A stretch of 64,000 nucleotides of DNA from Pseudopyrenochaeta lycopersici (GCA_003313425.1 NHZP01000084.1:62001-126000), one strand, 5' to 3'; shown: positions 41,839 through 52,595, numbered from the stretch's first letter. Numbers and translations: made by a program. Notes: a model not told the origin generated them from the letters alone.

Positions 41839-42285
41839 ATGTCCACACCGACGAGCGAGTCAAACGTGCAACTTGGTCACAGCACTCTTGCCCGCCAATG
41901 CAAGGTCATGCGCTACAAGGAGTTCTTCATCGAGAGCCCTGAAGGCGTCGACGAGCTGGCGATAGACGAAAGCAGCACTGACGGGAGCGAAGATGACGAA
42001 GACCGGCTTTTCATCGTTCAGGATGAGACTAGTGGTTCCGAAGATGAGTTTGTCCCGCAAGACGACTCAAGCGAAGACGATGATATAAGCGTCAGCTCTG
42101 ACCTCCACCACGACCTTACAGACGGCTCGGATGATGGGTATGATCTAAGCGATATGTACGCTGTACTTATGAGCAGTATGAATGATGAAGCAGCTGCGAA
42201 GGAAAACCGGGGGCACAGAGCAGAGTTGGAGGATCAGATTGAAAGCTTGCCTACTAGCGACTCTGCCACCTCGAAGGCGGCTTGA
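41839..42285 (+). CDS. Hypothetical acidic protein
   Basis: A 148-residue frame from the ATG at 41839. The middle is very acidic with repeated SEDDE/DDSSEDDD clusters, followed by a short helical end. A basic-to-acidic layout of this kind occurs in chromatin-associated proteins, but no family motif is present. It has no shadow explanation from another frame. Reality moderate, function unknown. Confidence 0.45.
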   Translation: MSTPTSESNVQLGHSTLARQCKVMRYKEFFIESPEGVDELAIDESSTDGSEDDEDRLFIVQDETSGSEDEFVPQDDSSEDDDISVSSDLHHDLTDGSDDGYDLSDMYAVLMSSMNDEAAAKENRGHRAELEDQIESLPTSDSATSKAA

Positions 42286-42727
42286 ACTACTTGACAGCTT
42301 GTCATAACTTCCGAGATGGGCTTAGGGGCAGAAGTGGTCGAGCGTGTAGTGGCTGAGCTACCTCCGCTTGTAAATAGAGCAACTGCGGAGAGGAAGAGCA
42401 ATTATCATGGCTGTGGATGAGCAACATGTAACTCCTCTATGCGAAGCGTACGGGGTTGTGAGTCCGTATCCCCAAATAAGCTGTCCTATGATTGGACACG
42501 ACGCAAAAACAAATCTCTCTCAAGTCTTCATGATGTTTGCCATGCTAAATTTGTCTCGCTGATGCTAACCTTGGTACAGTGATTGAGGAATTGCTAACAG
42601 AGATTAGTGGCTTATGGTTAACTTGAGTTTATGACATATGTGCACCCATCTTGATATTGATATTTACATGCTTATACCGCCGCATTTTGTCTCATTTGAA
42701 AAGATTTCTTCTTTGGTGATTCATCCC
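42286..42727. other. No gene recognised
   Basis: Short frames only; downstream of the truncated telomere-protein gene. Confidence 0.4.
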
Positions 42728-42909
42728 GTGCCAACCTCTGTATCGCCCCCATCAGCATACTGCAGATTGAACGGAGTCAAATCGTCTGGTCCAGCATCTA
42801 GTTCATTGCGATCGGCATTGTGCAAAATCCCGTGTGATTCCGATTTAGCATCGTATGCGGTCTTCTGCTCCGCAGTGCGGCAGACCTCGGAGAGTGCAGG
42901 CCCTTCCGC

Positions 42910-43713
42910 TCACGCAAATGACCGCCCTTCCTTGTCCTCTAGGTCATCAAGGCGGCCTGCTGCAACTGAGAGCGGAGCAGTTTCTGGGGGAGAGCTTAGC
43001 GTGTCCCACATGGATGTCGCACGACTGAGCGATAGCGGCGACACCTGGTCGATGTTAAAGTCATCATCTATGTCACTGTATTCGTCGGGAGACAGAGTCC
43101 TCGCGTTGTAGGTCCAAGCTTTCCGGTCTCCATAATGCTTCCGCCGCCGGTTCCTGGCCGAGCTCTCACCCCTGTGCACCGATGTAACGTGCGGGTCACC
43201 GAAAAAGGGTCCCTCCGAGAGTCGTAATCGCTTGAAGAAGGCGGGAGCGGACCATTGTCTAACAGGACTCGGATCTGCCACAGCTTCTCGGCGAGAGGGC
43301 GACTGTGACGCAGGCGTTGGCGCGGCATTGACGATTGCAAGATCTGCGAGCGCGCTGTCGTTGCGAAAAATTTGAACAATGACGGTCGTCGTGTATAGAA
43401 GCTCCCAGTCTATGCTCTTCCCTGGAACGTCAACCACTCCTTCCTGTACAAATTCCGCACCCTGCAGGTTCAATATAATATTGTCTCCTATTCCGATGCC
43501 CGTCGACGCAAGAGCTTTTGCGCTCGGCCCTGAAAAGCAAGCTCTGGCCTGGCCGTTCTTTCGGCGCAACCTGAAGTCGGGCTCAGCGAGTAATAGCGCG
43601 AATCGGCATGTTGAAGACGAGTATGGCCAAATCAGAGTGACTGTGGCTTTGATACATTTTGATCCAAGTGCAGGTAGACCTGGGCGAAGGGCAGAGATGC
43701 GTACTTCATTCAT
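42910..43713 (-). pseudogene. POT1/Cdc13-like telomere OB-fold gene, truncated
   Basis: From the ATG at 43713 the frame gives 267 residues. Residues 25-110 (ATVTLIWPYSSSTCRFALLLA, EPDFRLRRKNGQARACFSG, GIGIGDNIILNLQGAEFV, then PGKSIDWELLYTTTVIVQIF) match, from memory, the N-terminal OB fold of ascomycete proteins annotated as telomeric single-strand DNA binding POT1/Cdc13. The rest is Ser/Pro-rich. The frame stops in TGA at 42910, yet the same frame continues with protein-like sequence (AEGPALSEVCRTAEQKTAYD) for about 60 more codons to about 42730. The family's full proteins are much longer. It is either a nonsense-truncated duplicate or a short paralogue with only the OB fold. A true copy elsewhere is expected. 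Confidence 0.65.
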
Positions 43714-44859
43714 GCTGTGTAAAGCGTTGGTGAGCCGCCCTCGTGAAACGAATGCTACTGAATATACAACTTTATGCACTCTGCCCAAAACATCGAATTC
43801 TCGTGACCAACCACAGCTACTACCCGCAATAAGACTAATTACTTCATAATGTCAGACGAAAGCTATCGAAACCTCTAGCATTTGTACCCCACGTAAGCAG
43901 AGCTCTAGGAGTCAGGCATTGATCGTGGTGCAACCAGGTGCCGGGCAACTATTCCACCAAGCCATGATGCATTCTGTCACACAAGGCGCTGATTTCGCAG
44001 CAGCTCTCATTTAGAGAAGGCTGAGGCGGTTAAACTTGACCACTAGCAAATTTGGACATTCTTCCAGTATCGTTTCGCTATCTGATTAGACTCACACTGG
44101 ATGTCGCTTATGTGTCTACCAACTCACCCGAGGGCCATTTCGAAGCAACCAAAATTGTGCCGTGGCAATGACGAGCGCATGTGCTCCAAGTTTTATGCAC
44201 AGATCAGGTGGTTGTGCCTCGACTTTCAACGCTGAACACAATACGCCTCCTTCCAGTCCCATGTTTGCTATGTGGAATGATCTACGCTCATAATTGACGT
44301 GGTCTCCATTCATCATGGGCTGATCTCTCATATTTCGAGTATCGATACCACGTCTCTGAGGCTATATTTCTCATGGAATGGCTATTGCCGTTGTATCCAT
44401 GCAATCATGCGGACATACAAATTGCTCTAAGAGCGTAAGTCTAGGGGTGGTGCTGTAATGATTCTGGAAATAACAATTCGAGCTGGATCATTGTGATTCA
44501 ATCATTTTCAGAGCCAGCAAGATTCAACTGGCAATCAACCTTTGCCGCTTCGAGAAGGAGCGTTATGATTTGGATATAGTAGCAGTCTTCGTATCCGCTT
44601 GGCAAGACAGTCGCTTGATGAACTGTGGATGCAAAAACACACATCTCAGGCAGTCTATGTGCGTCAGCTGCCACACGCACGACCACAAAAGTAATACGAA
44701 TACGGAAGAGTGAGTAGAGCCAGGCTAGGAACGCATTTGGCATGAGCATCTAGCTCTATCGAAACGCTGGTGTCCTTCATCAGCCATAGAGCTATCTAGC
44801 TTGCAATTAGCAGCGCCAGAAAGGACTGTCCGCCACTATTGAGCTGGCTGTATCCCGCT
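43714..44859. other. No gene recognised
   Basis: Short frames only, none with a motif. Confidence 0.4.
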
Positions 44860-45684
44860 CTACAGTCCATATCTGAACCAACCTGCCGCCAGTTCCTCCA
44901 AACCTCCAACCGCCGCCTGCGCTGATGGCAGGCTGAGCAAAGGATGCTCGCGAGCATTGCGATCTAACAACAACCGGTCAAACTCCTCTTCCCAAGGATA
45001 CCATCGGAGATTGCACGGCATCTGCGCATTCGTCGTGACTAGCTCGATTTCCGAGTCTGAGAGATAGGATACCGAAGTTGCCTGAGCCAGCTGTGCGATG
45101 AGGCGTGCGTCTTTTCGAAGTGTCAGCAGGTAGGCAAGACCCCGCAGTACGAAATTTGGGTCGGCTTGGGACCAGTAAGGTATGTGGACCCTCACAGAGA
45201 CGTCGGCATTCTCCATACAGTGCTTCACGATGGCTGATAGCTTACTCTTGCCAAACTCGCGTGCGAAAGTCTTTAGAGAACACCTGATTGCCACTTGGCG
45301 AAGCATAGGCCAGCGACGAAAGAGAGATGCACACTGCTCAATGGCATTCCAAGAGCATGTATCTTGGAAAATAACCAGGTTTTGGTGCAAGCCCAGTCCT
45401 TTAGTCTCATCATGAAGTTGCCTACAAACGTATTTGAGCTGGTTGAGATCTCTTCGATTTTTGGTACGCCGAGTAAAGGTCCGGCTAAGCGAAGCTCGGC
45501 GAAGCCAGGCGAGTATGTTCTTATGAGATGGCAAATTCACCGACCTTGGAGAAAGAATGCTGGTTCCATCTCTGACTGGCTTGTAGAGAAGGCCGTGTGC
45601 ATCATAGAGCACATACATATAAATATGGTCGCGGAGCTCTCGTGGGAGCCAAAACAGAGGGGACATTCTGAATTCCTCGAGCAT
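44860..45684 (-). CDS. LPxELR (F-box/2EXR-like) protein
   Basis: A single exon of 274 residues from the ATG at 45684; the open frame begins earlier without ATG. It has FWLPRELRDHIYMYVLYDAHGLLY near the N-terminus, DLNQLKYVCRQLHDETKGL in the middle and RVHIPYWSQADPNFVLRG later. These blocks are shared in order with the protein at 30566, so the two are paralogues, one with and one without the intron. The role is unknown. F-box-like substrate recruitment is only an analogy. The frame is intact. Confidence 0.75.
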   Translation of the reverse strand: MLEEFRMSPLFWLPRELRDHIYMYVLYDAHGLLYKPVRDGTSILSPRSVNLPSHKNILAWLRRASLSRTFTRRTKNRRDLNQLKYVCRQLHDETKGLGLHQNLVIFQDTCSWNAIEQCASLFRRWPMLRQVAIRCSLKTFAREFGKSKLSAIVKHCMENADVSVRVHIPYWSQADPNFVLRGLAYLLTLRKDARLIAQLAQATSVSYLSDSEIELVTTNAQMPCNLRWYPWEEEFDRLLLDRNAREHPLLSLPSAQAAVGGLEELAAGWFRYGL

Positions 45685-45735
45685 ATCTGCAAATGTATTT
45701 ATAGTACTCACGAAGCCTCTGCTGTCAATAGCCAA

Positions 45736-46096
45736 TCAGATGATCTTCCTCCACAATGCTGATGAGTGACGCATGCTCAAGATGGTCACTGGGTGGATAA
45801 CCTAATCGGGGCTGCTGCTTGTTTTTGTGGTTCAGGTTAGCTACGCTCTCGGAATACAAGCTCTGCATGTACAAGGCAAAGGCGCTATTTAGCGATGTGC
45901 TTACGAAACGTTGGTCAGGTGGTTGCTTCGATCTAAATGGTAGAATGTAGATATGAATGCCAAAGCGGCTTAAGCCTAACTGCATGAGACTACCAAACGT
46001 TGAACACTGAAGCAGCAAGACCACGGCGCACGTCACTTTGTGCATTCCAACAACCCTTGGCAGACAGTTGAGGGGTTGAAGTGGCTGACCAGAGCT
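45736..46096. other. No gene recognised
   Basis: A 157-residue minus-strand frame crosses this stretch into the MITE and is not supported. Confidence 0.4.
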
Positions 46097-46332
46097 ACGA
46101 AGGAGCTCGTATTTTTTAAGCACTGGCCCCCCCAAACCTATTACGCCTAACCCACCAGAACAATAATAGATTATAAGTAAGTACTCTAAAACCTGCAATA
46201 TAGACTCTTAAGATAGTGCTTAATAGTGTTAAATAATCCTTATTTTAAAATATACTATAGCTATTTTGTTGAGGTTGCTGCAAGTTGACTTAAATTTTAG
46301 CCACAAAACACAAAAAATACGAGCTCCTTCGT
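46097..46332. mobile_element. AT-rich MITE, family C
   Basis: A 236-bp element with perfect 21-bp inverted ends beginning ACGAAGGAGCTC and continuing into a T run; the right end is its exact reverse complement. The interior is very rich in A and T (TTAAATAATCCTTATTTTAAAA), unlike its surroundings. No coding capacity and no clear target duplication. No second copy was seen in the window. Confidence 0.8.
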
Positions 46333-46815
46333 CGACGCTTTGTCAGTTCTCCACGGCGTAGGGAAGGTGTACCGAGCTAGAGCTGAAGAGGTAAAGCCTG
46401 TATTACGCGAGGCAGATATGCTTGATAAGGAAAGTTGTGCGACGTGCAGAAAAGCAAGGACTGCAAATGCGACCGAGACAAACAGCTTGTACGATCATCT
46501 TTACATCGTGATTCCCATACAGGTGAGCGTAATCAGGTACATCGTTTAGTGGCGATGAGCCAAGCAACTAGCACGCGAGCGACATCATCTTAGTGCTTTG
46601 GAGAATTAGCAGTAAGCAACATCTTCGTCTACAGCATCATCTTTCTGGTTGTGCGTGGCGCCCCGCAGCAATTCTTGTAGCGCTAAGCAGATGATGAGCT
46701 AAATCAGGCCAAGCTCGCATAGGCGTGCGAAAGTGGCTCGAATTGATCACTAACGCTTGCTTGCCAAGCGTCCGGCCGTGAAGTAATATGAAAGTCTTTG
46801 TAGGAAGCGTCTTGT
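46333..46815. other. No gene recognised; Copia target site at the end
   Basis: Positions 46811-46815 are CTTGT, the left target duplication of Copia copy 2. Confidence 0.5.
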
Positions 46816-46990
46816 TGTCAGAATTTAATGAATCTTTTTGGTCATCATCGTGGATCAGAATTGATTGTATTTTCGTTGGTTCTGTTTTCTCTCCTTTTTA
46901 AACACAGACCTGATACATCGATGATACATAGGTGATACCGTCTACGATGCAGTATTCGTATACTTCAGTTTTTATGCCTCTTATCTGACA
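46816..46990 (-). repeat. 3' LTR of Copia copy 2
   Basis: 175-bp LTR, same sequence as those of copy 1, reverse orientation. Confidence 0.95.
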
Positions 46991-47038
46991 CACCCCCTCA
47001 GCTTAGAGTGATCTTCTAAGCTGCCACAAACCTATATC

Positions 47039-50000
47039 TTATGCGATTGTCAGATCCTCTATTTGAGTCTGTATGTCTTCGAGTTTTAACTCTTTTGCTA
47101 AGGCCGGTTTCTTGTTTACCAGTCCTAATTGATTAAGAAAGTTCTCCCATTTGTTTGAGGGCAGCGCTTTGGTAAGTCCATCTGCTATCATTTGCGAGGA
47201 CTCTACGTATTTGACTTGAATTCGTCCCAGCAATACTTCTTGTCGTAGCCAGTGGTTGTGGATGTCTACATGTCGAAGTTTGGTTTGAAGTTTTGCAATC
47301 TCTTCCGTAACAAGTCGAATTGTCTGTGTATTGTCGCATTGAATTGTAATAGTCGACTCCGGCAATGATACCTGGAGCTCCTTGAGAAGTCGCGAAGTAA
47401 AGATAGCTTCCTTTGCTACTTGGGAGAGTGCGAGCAGTTCTGCTTCAGTCGTTGAGGTAGTGACCGTGTCCTGTTTACTTGCTCTCCAGGTAACAAGACC
47501 ACCGAATAGCTTAATCACATAACCTTGCGAACTCTTTCTATCGACTGTATTATCGCCAAATGATGCGTCGCTGGCTACTTCAAGCTTGTCGCCTCCTCCC
47601 AATTGGAGTGCTCTTGATTTTGTCGCTGCAAGGTAGAGCAGGACTCTGTCAGCAGCCTCCTGATGCTCCGTGCCAGGGTTGACGAGGAAGCGTGCAAGGC
47701 GCGATGTTGCGAAGGCTATATCTGGTCGTGTTGTAACGGCGGCAAATAGTAAGGAACCAATCTTACGCTGGTATTTGTTGACTTCTGATGGTGATGCTAA
47801 TCCCTCGCGTGGCTGGAGTTCAACGCTTGCCATTGGGGTATCATGTCGGACATCTTTCCTATCTGCAAGTCTGCTAATTTTGTCGGCATAGGCTAACTGG
47901 GAGAGTTGAATTAATCGTTGTTCTCGGTCTCTGATAACTTCAACGCCGAGGAACCATTGCAGGTCTTCTCCACCTGTGAAGGTGTATCTTTCTTGAAGAG
48001 CCTTGATAGTTTGTTGAGCTTCTACCTCCTTCTTCTGGTGATAGGCTAAGATAATGTCATCGACGTAAAAGAAGATGATAATGCCATCCTTGATCATGCA
48101 GCAGGCCTCATGTGGCACTTGTTTGAAGCCTAGTTTGGTGAGGGTTGAGACGAATTCTTTCTGCCATAGGAGCGGTGAAATTCGAAGACCGTAAAGTGCC
48201 TTTTCAAGCTTAAGGATCGTTCCGGGCTTCTGGTATCCTCGTGGCATTCTCATGTAGATTTCTCTATCTATGGTTGCATGCACGAATGCGTTAGTAACGT
48301 CGTACTGTTTAAGTTCAAGGTTGAACTTGGCAGCGATTGCCATGAGCATTCGAAAAGACCTGCTGGCTAAAGTGGCTGCGTATGTGTCTTGTGACGTGAT
48401 GTTTCGTTGCTGATCGCCACGAACGACCAGTCGTGCTTTGCATTTAATAAGGCGATGGTGTTTGTCCAATTTGTAGGTATACACCCACATGCAGTCTAAT
48501 ATTTGGTGACCTTTCCGTTTGATGGGAGTGATTGGCACTTCAGCCCAGGACTTCATTTGTTCATGGCTCCTTAGGTGTTCTCGTTCTGCTTCCTTGAACA
48601 TTTCGTACAGAGGATGATCTTCAAGCTTTGAGTAAGTCGCCGGCAGAGGTGGCAATTGGTTTCGGTGAGGCTTCACCCCCTTTGCCAGCATTCTCTTCAG
48701 CTGTGCCTTGTCAATGGGCTTGCCTTCATGTTCCCCTACGTGCCCTGCTTGAGTGCCGGCCATAAATGCTGCTGCCCATGGTTCTGTCTTTGACGAGCCA
48801 TGTGTCGTCGTGCTATTAGCTTCAAGTTCGTCGGTCCACGCCTGGCTAAGGAGAGCTACGGGTGGCGGAGTGTCTGGCGGCGTTGGGTATGAGTCCATAA
48901 CTTTTCTATTTCGGCAACCTCTTGACTTTTGACCTTGTGGGCTTGAGCTCTCTCCCATCATTGTATCGTCTTCGTAGAACGACCCAGTCTCAGGCTGTCC
49001 TTGTCGCGGTGGTGTAGGCAGTTCAATCGTTTTCACCCACATTGCAATCTCCTGCAGGGTATTGTGCATAAGGTTGTCCATGAGGTCTTCCGTTTTGCCG
49101 CTGAACACTACGCTTTCGTCGAAGACTACGTCTCTTGTGCTGATGACTTTAGCTAGTGACGGGATCCAAACTCGGTAGATGTTTGTAGATTGATAGCCAA
49201 TAAGATAGCCAATCCAGGCCTTTGGATCCAAGCGTTGCAGTCGCGACTTTCCTCGGTGGGTATCGTCGGTCATTGCAAATGCCTTGCAGCCATATGCTTT
49301 AAGATGAGCTTGGTTTGGTTTCCGTGGTCCAGTGACGATACCATTCATAGCAGCGACCCTTGTGAAGAATACCTCGTATGGGCTTTTCCAGCGGTTTGAG
49401 TAGTTCGGCGTTCTATTGTACAGGTATACTGCCGCTCTTGTGATTTCTGGCCATAGTTCCCAGGGAAGATTAGCATCCAGTCGTATCGTGCGTGCCTTTT
49501 CTTTTATCACACCCCCTGAGCGTTCTCCCCCGCCATTCTGTGATTGGGTATCAGGAGCAGAAGGCTCGACCTTTATGCCTTTGGACGTGCACCATCTCTT
49601 AACTTCTGGCTTGACGGTCACTATCTCGTTGTCCGTCTCGATAACTTTTACAGTAATATTGAACTGCGTATATAGGAAGCAAGTGAAATTATCCAGTAAT
49701 CGAATAATAGATCGTGCTGGTCTGTTGTCGGTAAAGTAGAAATCCCAGTTATATGCCGAGAATCGGTCAGTGATAAGCATTTGGCTCTTTTCCTTTGAGT
49801 AGCTCCCGACTTCGTAGTCGTGAAAGTCGATCGCGATTCGTTCTCCCGGCCCTTCTTCGCTCAGTCGAGGTTCTCTGCGGATCCTGCGCTTTGATTTGGC
49901 TCTCCCACATGCGTCGCACTCGACTGTAGTGACGCCTTTGATGCGCACCCCCTCAGATTGTTGGACGAGGTGTTCGATCACTGCGGGCCCTGGATGCCCT

Positions 50001-50488
50001 AGGCGCTTGTGCCATAGTATCGCACTTGCTCTTTGTGGCGACCGCTTGGTTCGAGAGTTGAATCGGGTGTGAAAGGCACTGTCGTTTGCATCTGATTGCT
50101 CGAGTACCCATTGGTTGTGTGCTTCCGTCAGGTATGCGATGATGGAGTTGTCCCATCTCTTTAACGACGTAGGTTCATTCTTATTATCCCACCAAATTCC
50201 TTGCCGTCTGAGTAGTCTAAATGAGACGAGGTTGCATAGAATCTCCGGGCAGAAGGCAACGTTCTCTAATCGGAGTATCTCTGTGCCATATGGTGACTTG
50301 ACTTTGATATGTACGGTGCCATATCCTTTAATCCATATTCGTGCGTCGCCTGTCCACACGCAGTCACCGGGGATAGGTGGACGGAGGTGAGTTAGGCGTT
50401 GCGCCATGTTGCAGATGTGTATTGTCGCGCCCGAATCGAGGATGAATGCATTCTTTAGCGGATACGGTTGGTTCTTCATTGAGAACAC
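47039..50488 (-). CDS. pol: Copia Pol polyprotein, copy 2
   Basis: 1149 residues from the first ATG, identical to copy 1 along the whole length. It contains protease (DSGAT), integrase, reverse transcriptase (YVDD) and RNase H. It is in frame with Gag across a single TGA. Confidence 0.95.
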   Translation of the reverse strand: MFSMKNQPYPLKNAFILDSGATIHICNMAQRLTHLRPPIPGDCVWTGDARIWIKGYGTVHIKVKSPYGTEILRLENVAFCPEILCNLVSFRLLRRQGIWWDNKNEPTSLKRWDNSIIAYLTEAHNQWVLEQSDANDSAFHTRFNSRTKRSPQRASAILWHKRLGHPGPAVIEHLVQQSEGVRIKGVTTVECDACGRAKSKRRIRREPRLSEEGPGERIAIDFHDYEVGSYSKEKSQMLITDRFSAYNWDFYFTDNRPARSIIRLLDNFTCFLYTQFNITVKVIETDNEIVTVKPEVKRWCTSKGIKVEPSAPDTQSQNGGGERSGGVIKEKARTIRLDANLPWELWPEITRAAVYLYNRTPNYSNRWKSPYEVFFTRVAAMNGIVTGPRKPNQAHLKAYGCKAFAMTDDTHRGKSRLQRLDPKAWIGYLIGYQSTNIYRVWIPSLAKVISTRDVVFDESVVFSGKTEDLMDNLMHNTLQEIAMWVKTIELPTPPRQGQPETGSFYEDDTMMGESSSPQGQKSRGCRNRKVMDSYPTPPDTPPPVALLSQAWTDELEANSTTTHGSSKTEPWAAAFMAGTQAGHVGEHEGKPIDKAQLKRMLAKGVKPHRNQLPPLPATYSKLEDHPLYEMFKEAEREHLRSHEQMKSWAEVPITPIKRKGHQILDCMWVYTYKLDKHHRLIKCKARLVVRGDQQRNITSQDTYAATLASRSFRMLMAIAAKFNLELKQYDVTNAFVHATIDREIYMRMPRGYQKPGTILKLEKALYGLRISPLLWQKEFVSTLTKLGFKQVPHEACCMIKDGIIIFFYVDDIILAYHQKKEVEAQQTIKALQERYTFTGGEDLQWFLGVEVIRDREQRLIQLSQLAYADKISRLADRKDVRHDTPMASVELQPREGLASPSEVNKYQRKIGSLLFAAVTTRPDIAFATSRLARFLVNPGTEHQEAADRVLLYLAATKSRALQLGGGDKLEVASDASFGDNTVDRKSSQGYVIKLFGGLVTWRASKQDTVTTSTTEAELLALSQVAKEAIFTSRLLKELQVSLPESTITIQCDNTQTIRLVTEEIAKLQTKLRHVDIHNHWLRQEVLLGRIQVKYVESSQMIADGLTKALPSNKWENFLNQLGLVNKKPALAKELKLEDIQTQIEDLTIA

Positions 50489-50536
50489 TGACGCGGTATA
50501 CGCGGCTTCGATTGTTGATATAACTCTTCCTTCTAG

Positions 50537-51862
50537 TCAATCTTTTAAGACTTCGGGTGTTGGTGTTTGCGAATTCTTAATCAGCGGCGTCTTTGATCGT
50601 TGGCGCTTTGAGTCTAATAATTTGATTAGCTCTGGGTCATACTTTCTTTTGTACTCAACGAGTTTGGCTATTCTTGAATCTGGTGTAAACCACGTAGGTG
50701 CCTTATCTTCGTTTAGATAGAAACAATCAAAAAGATTGTGGCGCTGTTCACAAGCATGGCATGTTGTGCCTTCGACTGCCGCCGTATCCTCCAGAGAGGA
50801 ATGCTTGGATCTGGTGCTGCTTTGCCCAAATTTGCGTTTTCCCCGGGTTCTACCACGGTTCTTGCCCCGTATGGCTGATGATGCTTCTTCAGCTACACCG
50901 GAGGCGTCCCTCTGTGCGCCCTGGTCGGATTCACCGCCAGCGGGGTATGCAGCGTCTCCAGCAGCGAAAGCGCTCTTCTGCTTGCCCTTTTGTGGGTAGG
51001 AGCGGCTCATATGCTCCCGGAAGAGTTTCATCATTTCTTTTCTGTCATGGTCTGGGTCACCTCTGGCCACCTGGCTAGAGAAGGCAGTCACCCACATAGG
51101 TGCTACCTTTTCCACTGCCGACAAGAAATCTTCTATAATGTCGTCATTATGTTGTACCTCCGCGACTCCTTCGGTCTCAGCGTCAGTTGCTGCTCGATCG
51201 TATTCGGCAAGCCAGATATCCCAGTTTACTGGGGTCCTCATTGGCTTCAATGCATTGTGATATCTTGTTCGTGCTCGTTGGCGTTCTTCGAGTGGGTTGA
51301 TTCCTACTGTCCTTCGGATATCAATAATCCATCGGCGAATCGTGGTACCAGGGAGGCAGCAGTTGCGCTGAATGTGCGCTGATACTGTGCTCTGAATGTG
51401 CGTTGCAAGTAACCGATAGTTAGCCCGTTCTCTGTCGTATTTCTTCTCGTCGATCTTGTAGGCTTCGAGCTGTACCTTGTAGTCGTCTCGATCGGCCTTG
51501 TATGTTTCCTGGCTTTCAGGTGATAAGTCCGATAGTTTCGTCGGTGTAGCTGGAGTTGCATCGGTTCGGGACGGGTTTGATCTTGTTGGCTGGCTTGATG
51601 ATCCAACCCGGTTACCCCGAGAGTTTGACGACGCGCTGGGTGCCGGTCGTTGGACTACAGCCGGTACGTAGTCAGCTAATCGTGGTAGGACTGGGGGGAT
51701 CGGTTCCAGCAAAGGTTCTCTAGTTCCATCAGGGTCTGCGATTGCCCATACGTCGTGGAACTCTGCTTTTGCTTTGAGTTGTAGTAACCATGGCGTGTAG
51801 TTCGTATAGTCGGTGAGGATGATCGTAGCGTCGCGTACGCCGGTAATATTTGCGTGAGACAT
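50537..51862 (-). CDS. gag: Copia Gag polyprotein, copy 2
   Basis: 441 residues, identical to Gag of copy 1, with the same zinc-knuckle variant near the C-terminus. It ends in TGA followed by CTAG, the same putative readthrough context as copy 1 (at 50533-50539 on the minus strand). Confidence 0.92.
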   Translation of the reverse strand: MSHANITGVRDATIILTDYTNYTPWLLQLKAKAEFHDVWAIADPDGTREPLLEPIPPVLPRLADYVPAVVQRPAPSASSNSRGNRVGSSSQPTRSNPSRTDATPATPTKLSDLSPESQETYKADRDDYKVQLEAYKIDEKKYDRERANYRLLATHIQSTVSAHIQRNCCLPGTTIRRWIIDIRRTVGINPLEERQRARTRYHNALKPMRTPVNWDIWLAEYDRAATDAETEGVAEVQHNDDIIEDFLSAVEKVAPMWVTAFSSQVARGDPDHDRKEMMKLFREHMSRSYPQKGKQKSAFAAGDAAYPAGGESDQGAQRDASGVAEEASSAIRGKNRGRTRGKRKFGQSSTRSKHSSLEDTAAVEGTTCHACEQRHNLFDCFYLNEDKAPTWFTPDSRIAKLVEYKRKYDPELIKLLDSKRQRSKTPLIKNSQTPTPEVLKD

Positions 51863-51899
51863 GGTCCTCGCTCGTTATAGGGTCAGTGAGACTCTTAAT

Positions 51900-52074
51900 T
51901 GTCAGAATTTAATGAATCTTTTTGGTCATCATCGTGGATCAGAATTGATTGTATTTTCGTTGGTTCTGTTTTCTCTCCTTTTTAAACACAGACCTGATAC
52001 ATCGATGATACATAGGTGATACCGTCTACGATGCAGTATTCGTATACTTCAGTTTTTATGCCTCTTATCTGACA
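51900..52074 (-). repeat. 5' LTR of Copia copy 2
   Basis: 175-bp LTR, same sequence as the others. Confidence 0.95.
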
Positions 52075-52079
52075 CTTGT

Positions 52080-52595
52080 ACAGTATCTGCATCTCCATTT
52101 GCAGAGTCTGGTTATTCAAGACAATACTTCCGCGCTACATGGAGCCTAGTGAGTTCACGGAGAGAGGGATAGAGAAGGAAGCAGCCAGTAACAACTTGAA
52201 TGCGGAGATAGGAATTTTCTTGTTAGCCAAGCAGTGCCGTGAACACGTGCCAGTATCAGCTGTGCGAGGAATTAATCTTAAATGTGCGGCCACGCCACGG
52301 CGGTTATCACAGCACACAACACCTTCTCAGTCTTGTCATTCGAATTAGCTAGACAGCTCTGCTTAGCTACAGTAGTGCGGATTCCTGTAGCAGCAGCCAG
52401 CAGCAAGGACAGTTGAAAGATGCTGCAAATCAAGCCGCTTATCTAGCCTTAATCATAATGGTTCTTCAGTTTATACTACAAGACAGACTTCTTGATGTAC
52501 TATGAGACAGAATCTCCAAAGCTAAAAAAGCATGATTGCCAAGCCCAGGAGACAGGAAATACTTGCGTAGCCACGATGCACCGTTTCTATCCCAA
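52080..52595. other. No gene recognised
   Basis: Lies between Copia copy 2 and the HMG-CoA reductase gene. No feature was recognised. Confidence 0.45.

Larger units (their letters stand above)
46816..52074 (-). mobile_element. Copia LTR retrotransposon, copy 2, full length, reverse
   Basis: 5259 bp, the same length and the same encoded proteins as copy 1 but on the other strand. The LTRs lie at 46816-46990 and 51900-52074 (175 bp each). A perfect 5-bp target duplication, CTTGT, flanks it (46811-46815 and 52075-52079), so this copy is an undisturbed insertion. All motifs described for copy 1 are present. Confidence 0.95.

Noticed and set aside
42638..43849. Plus-strand ORFs of 157 and 156 residues
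   Set aside because: They lie antisense to the POT1/Cdc13-like frame and have no motifs.
45725..46198. 157-residue minus-strand ORF
   Set aside because: It runs through the inverted end of MITE family C and has no recognisable domain.
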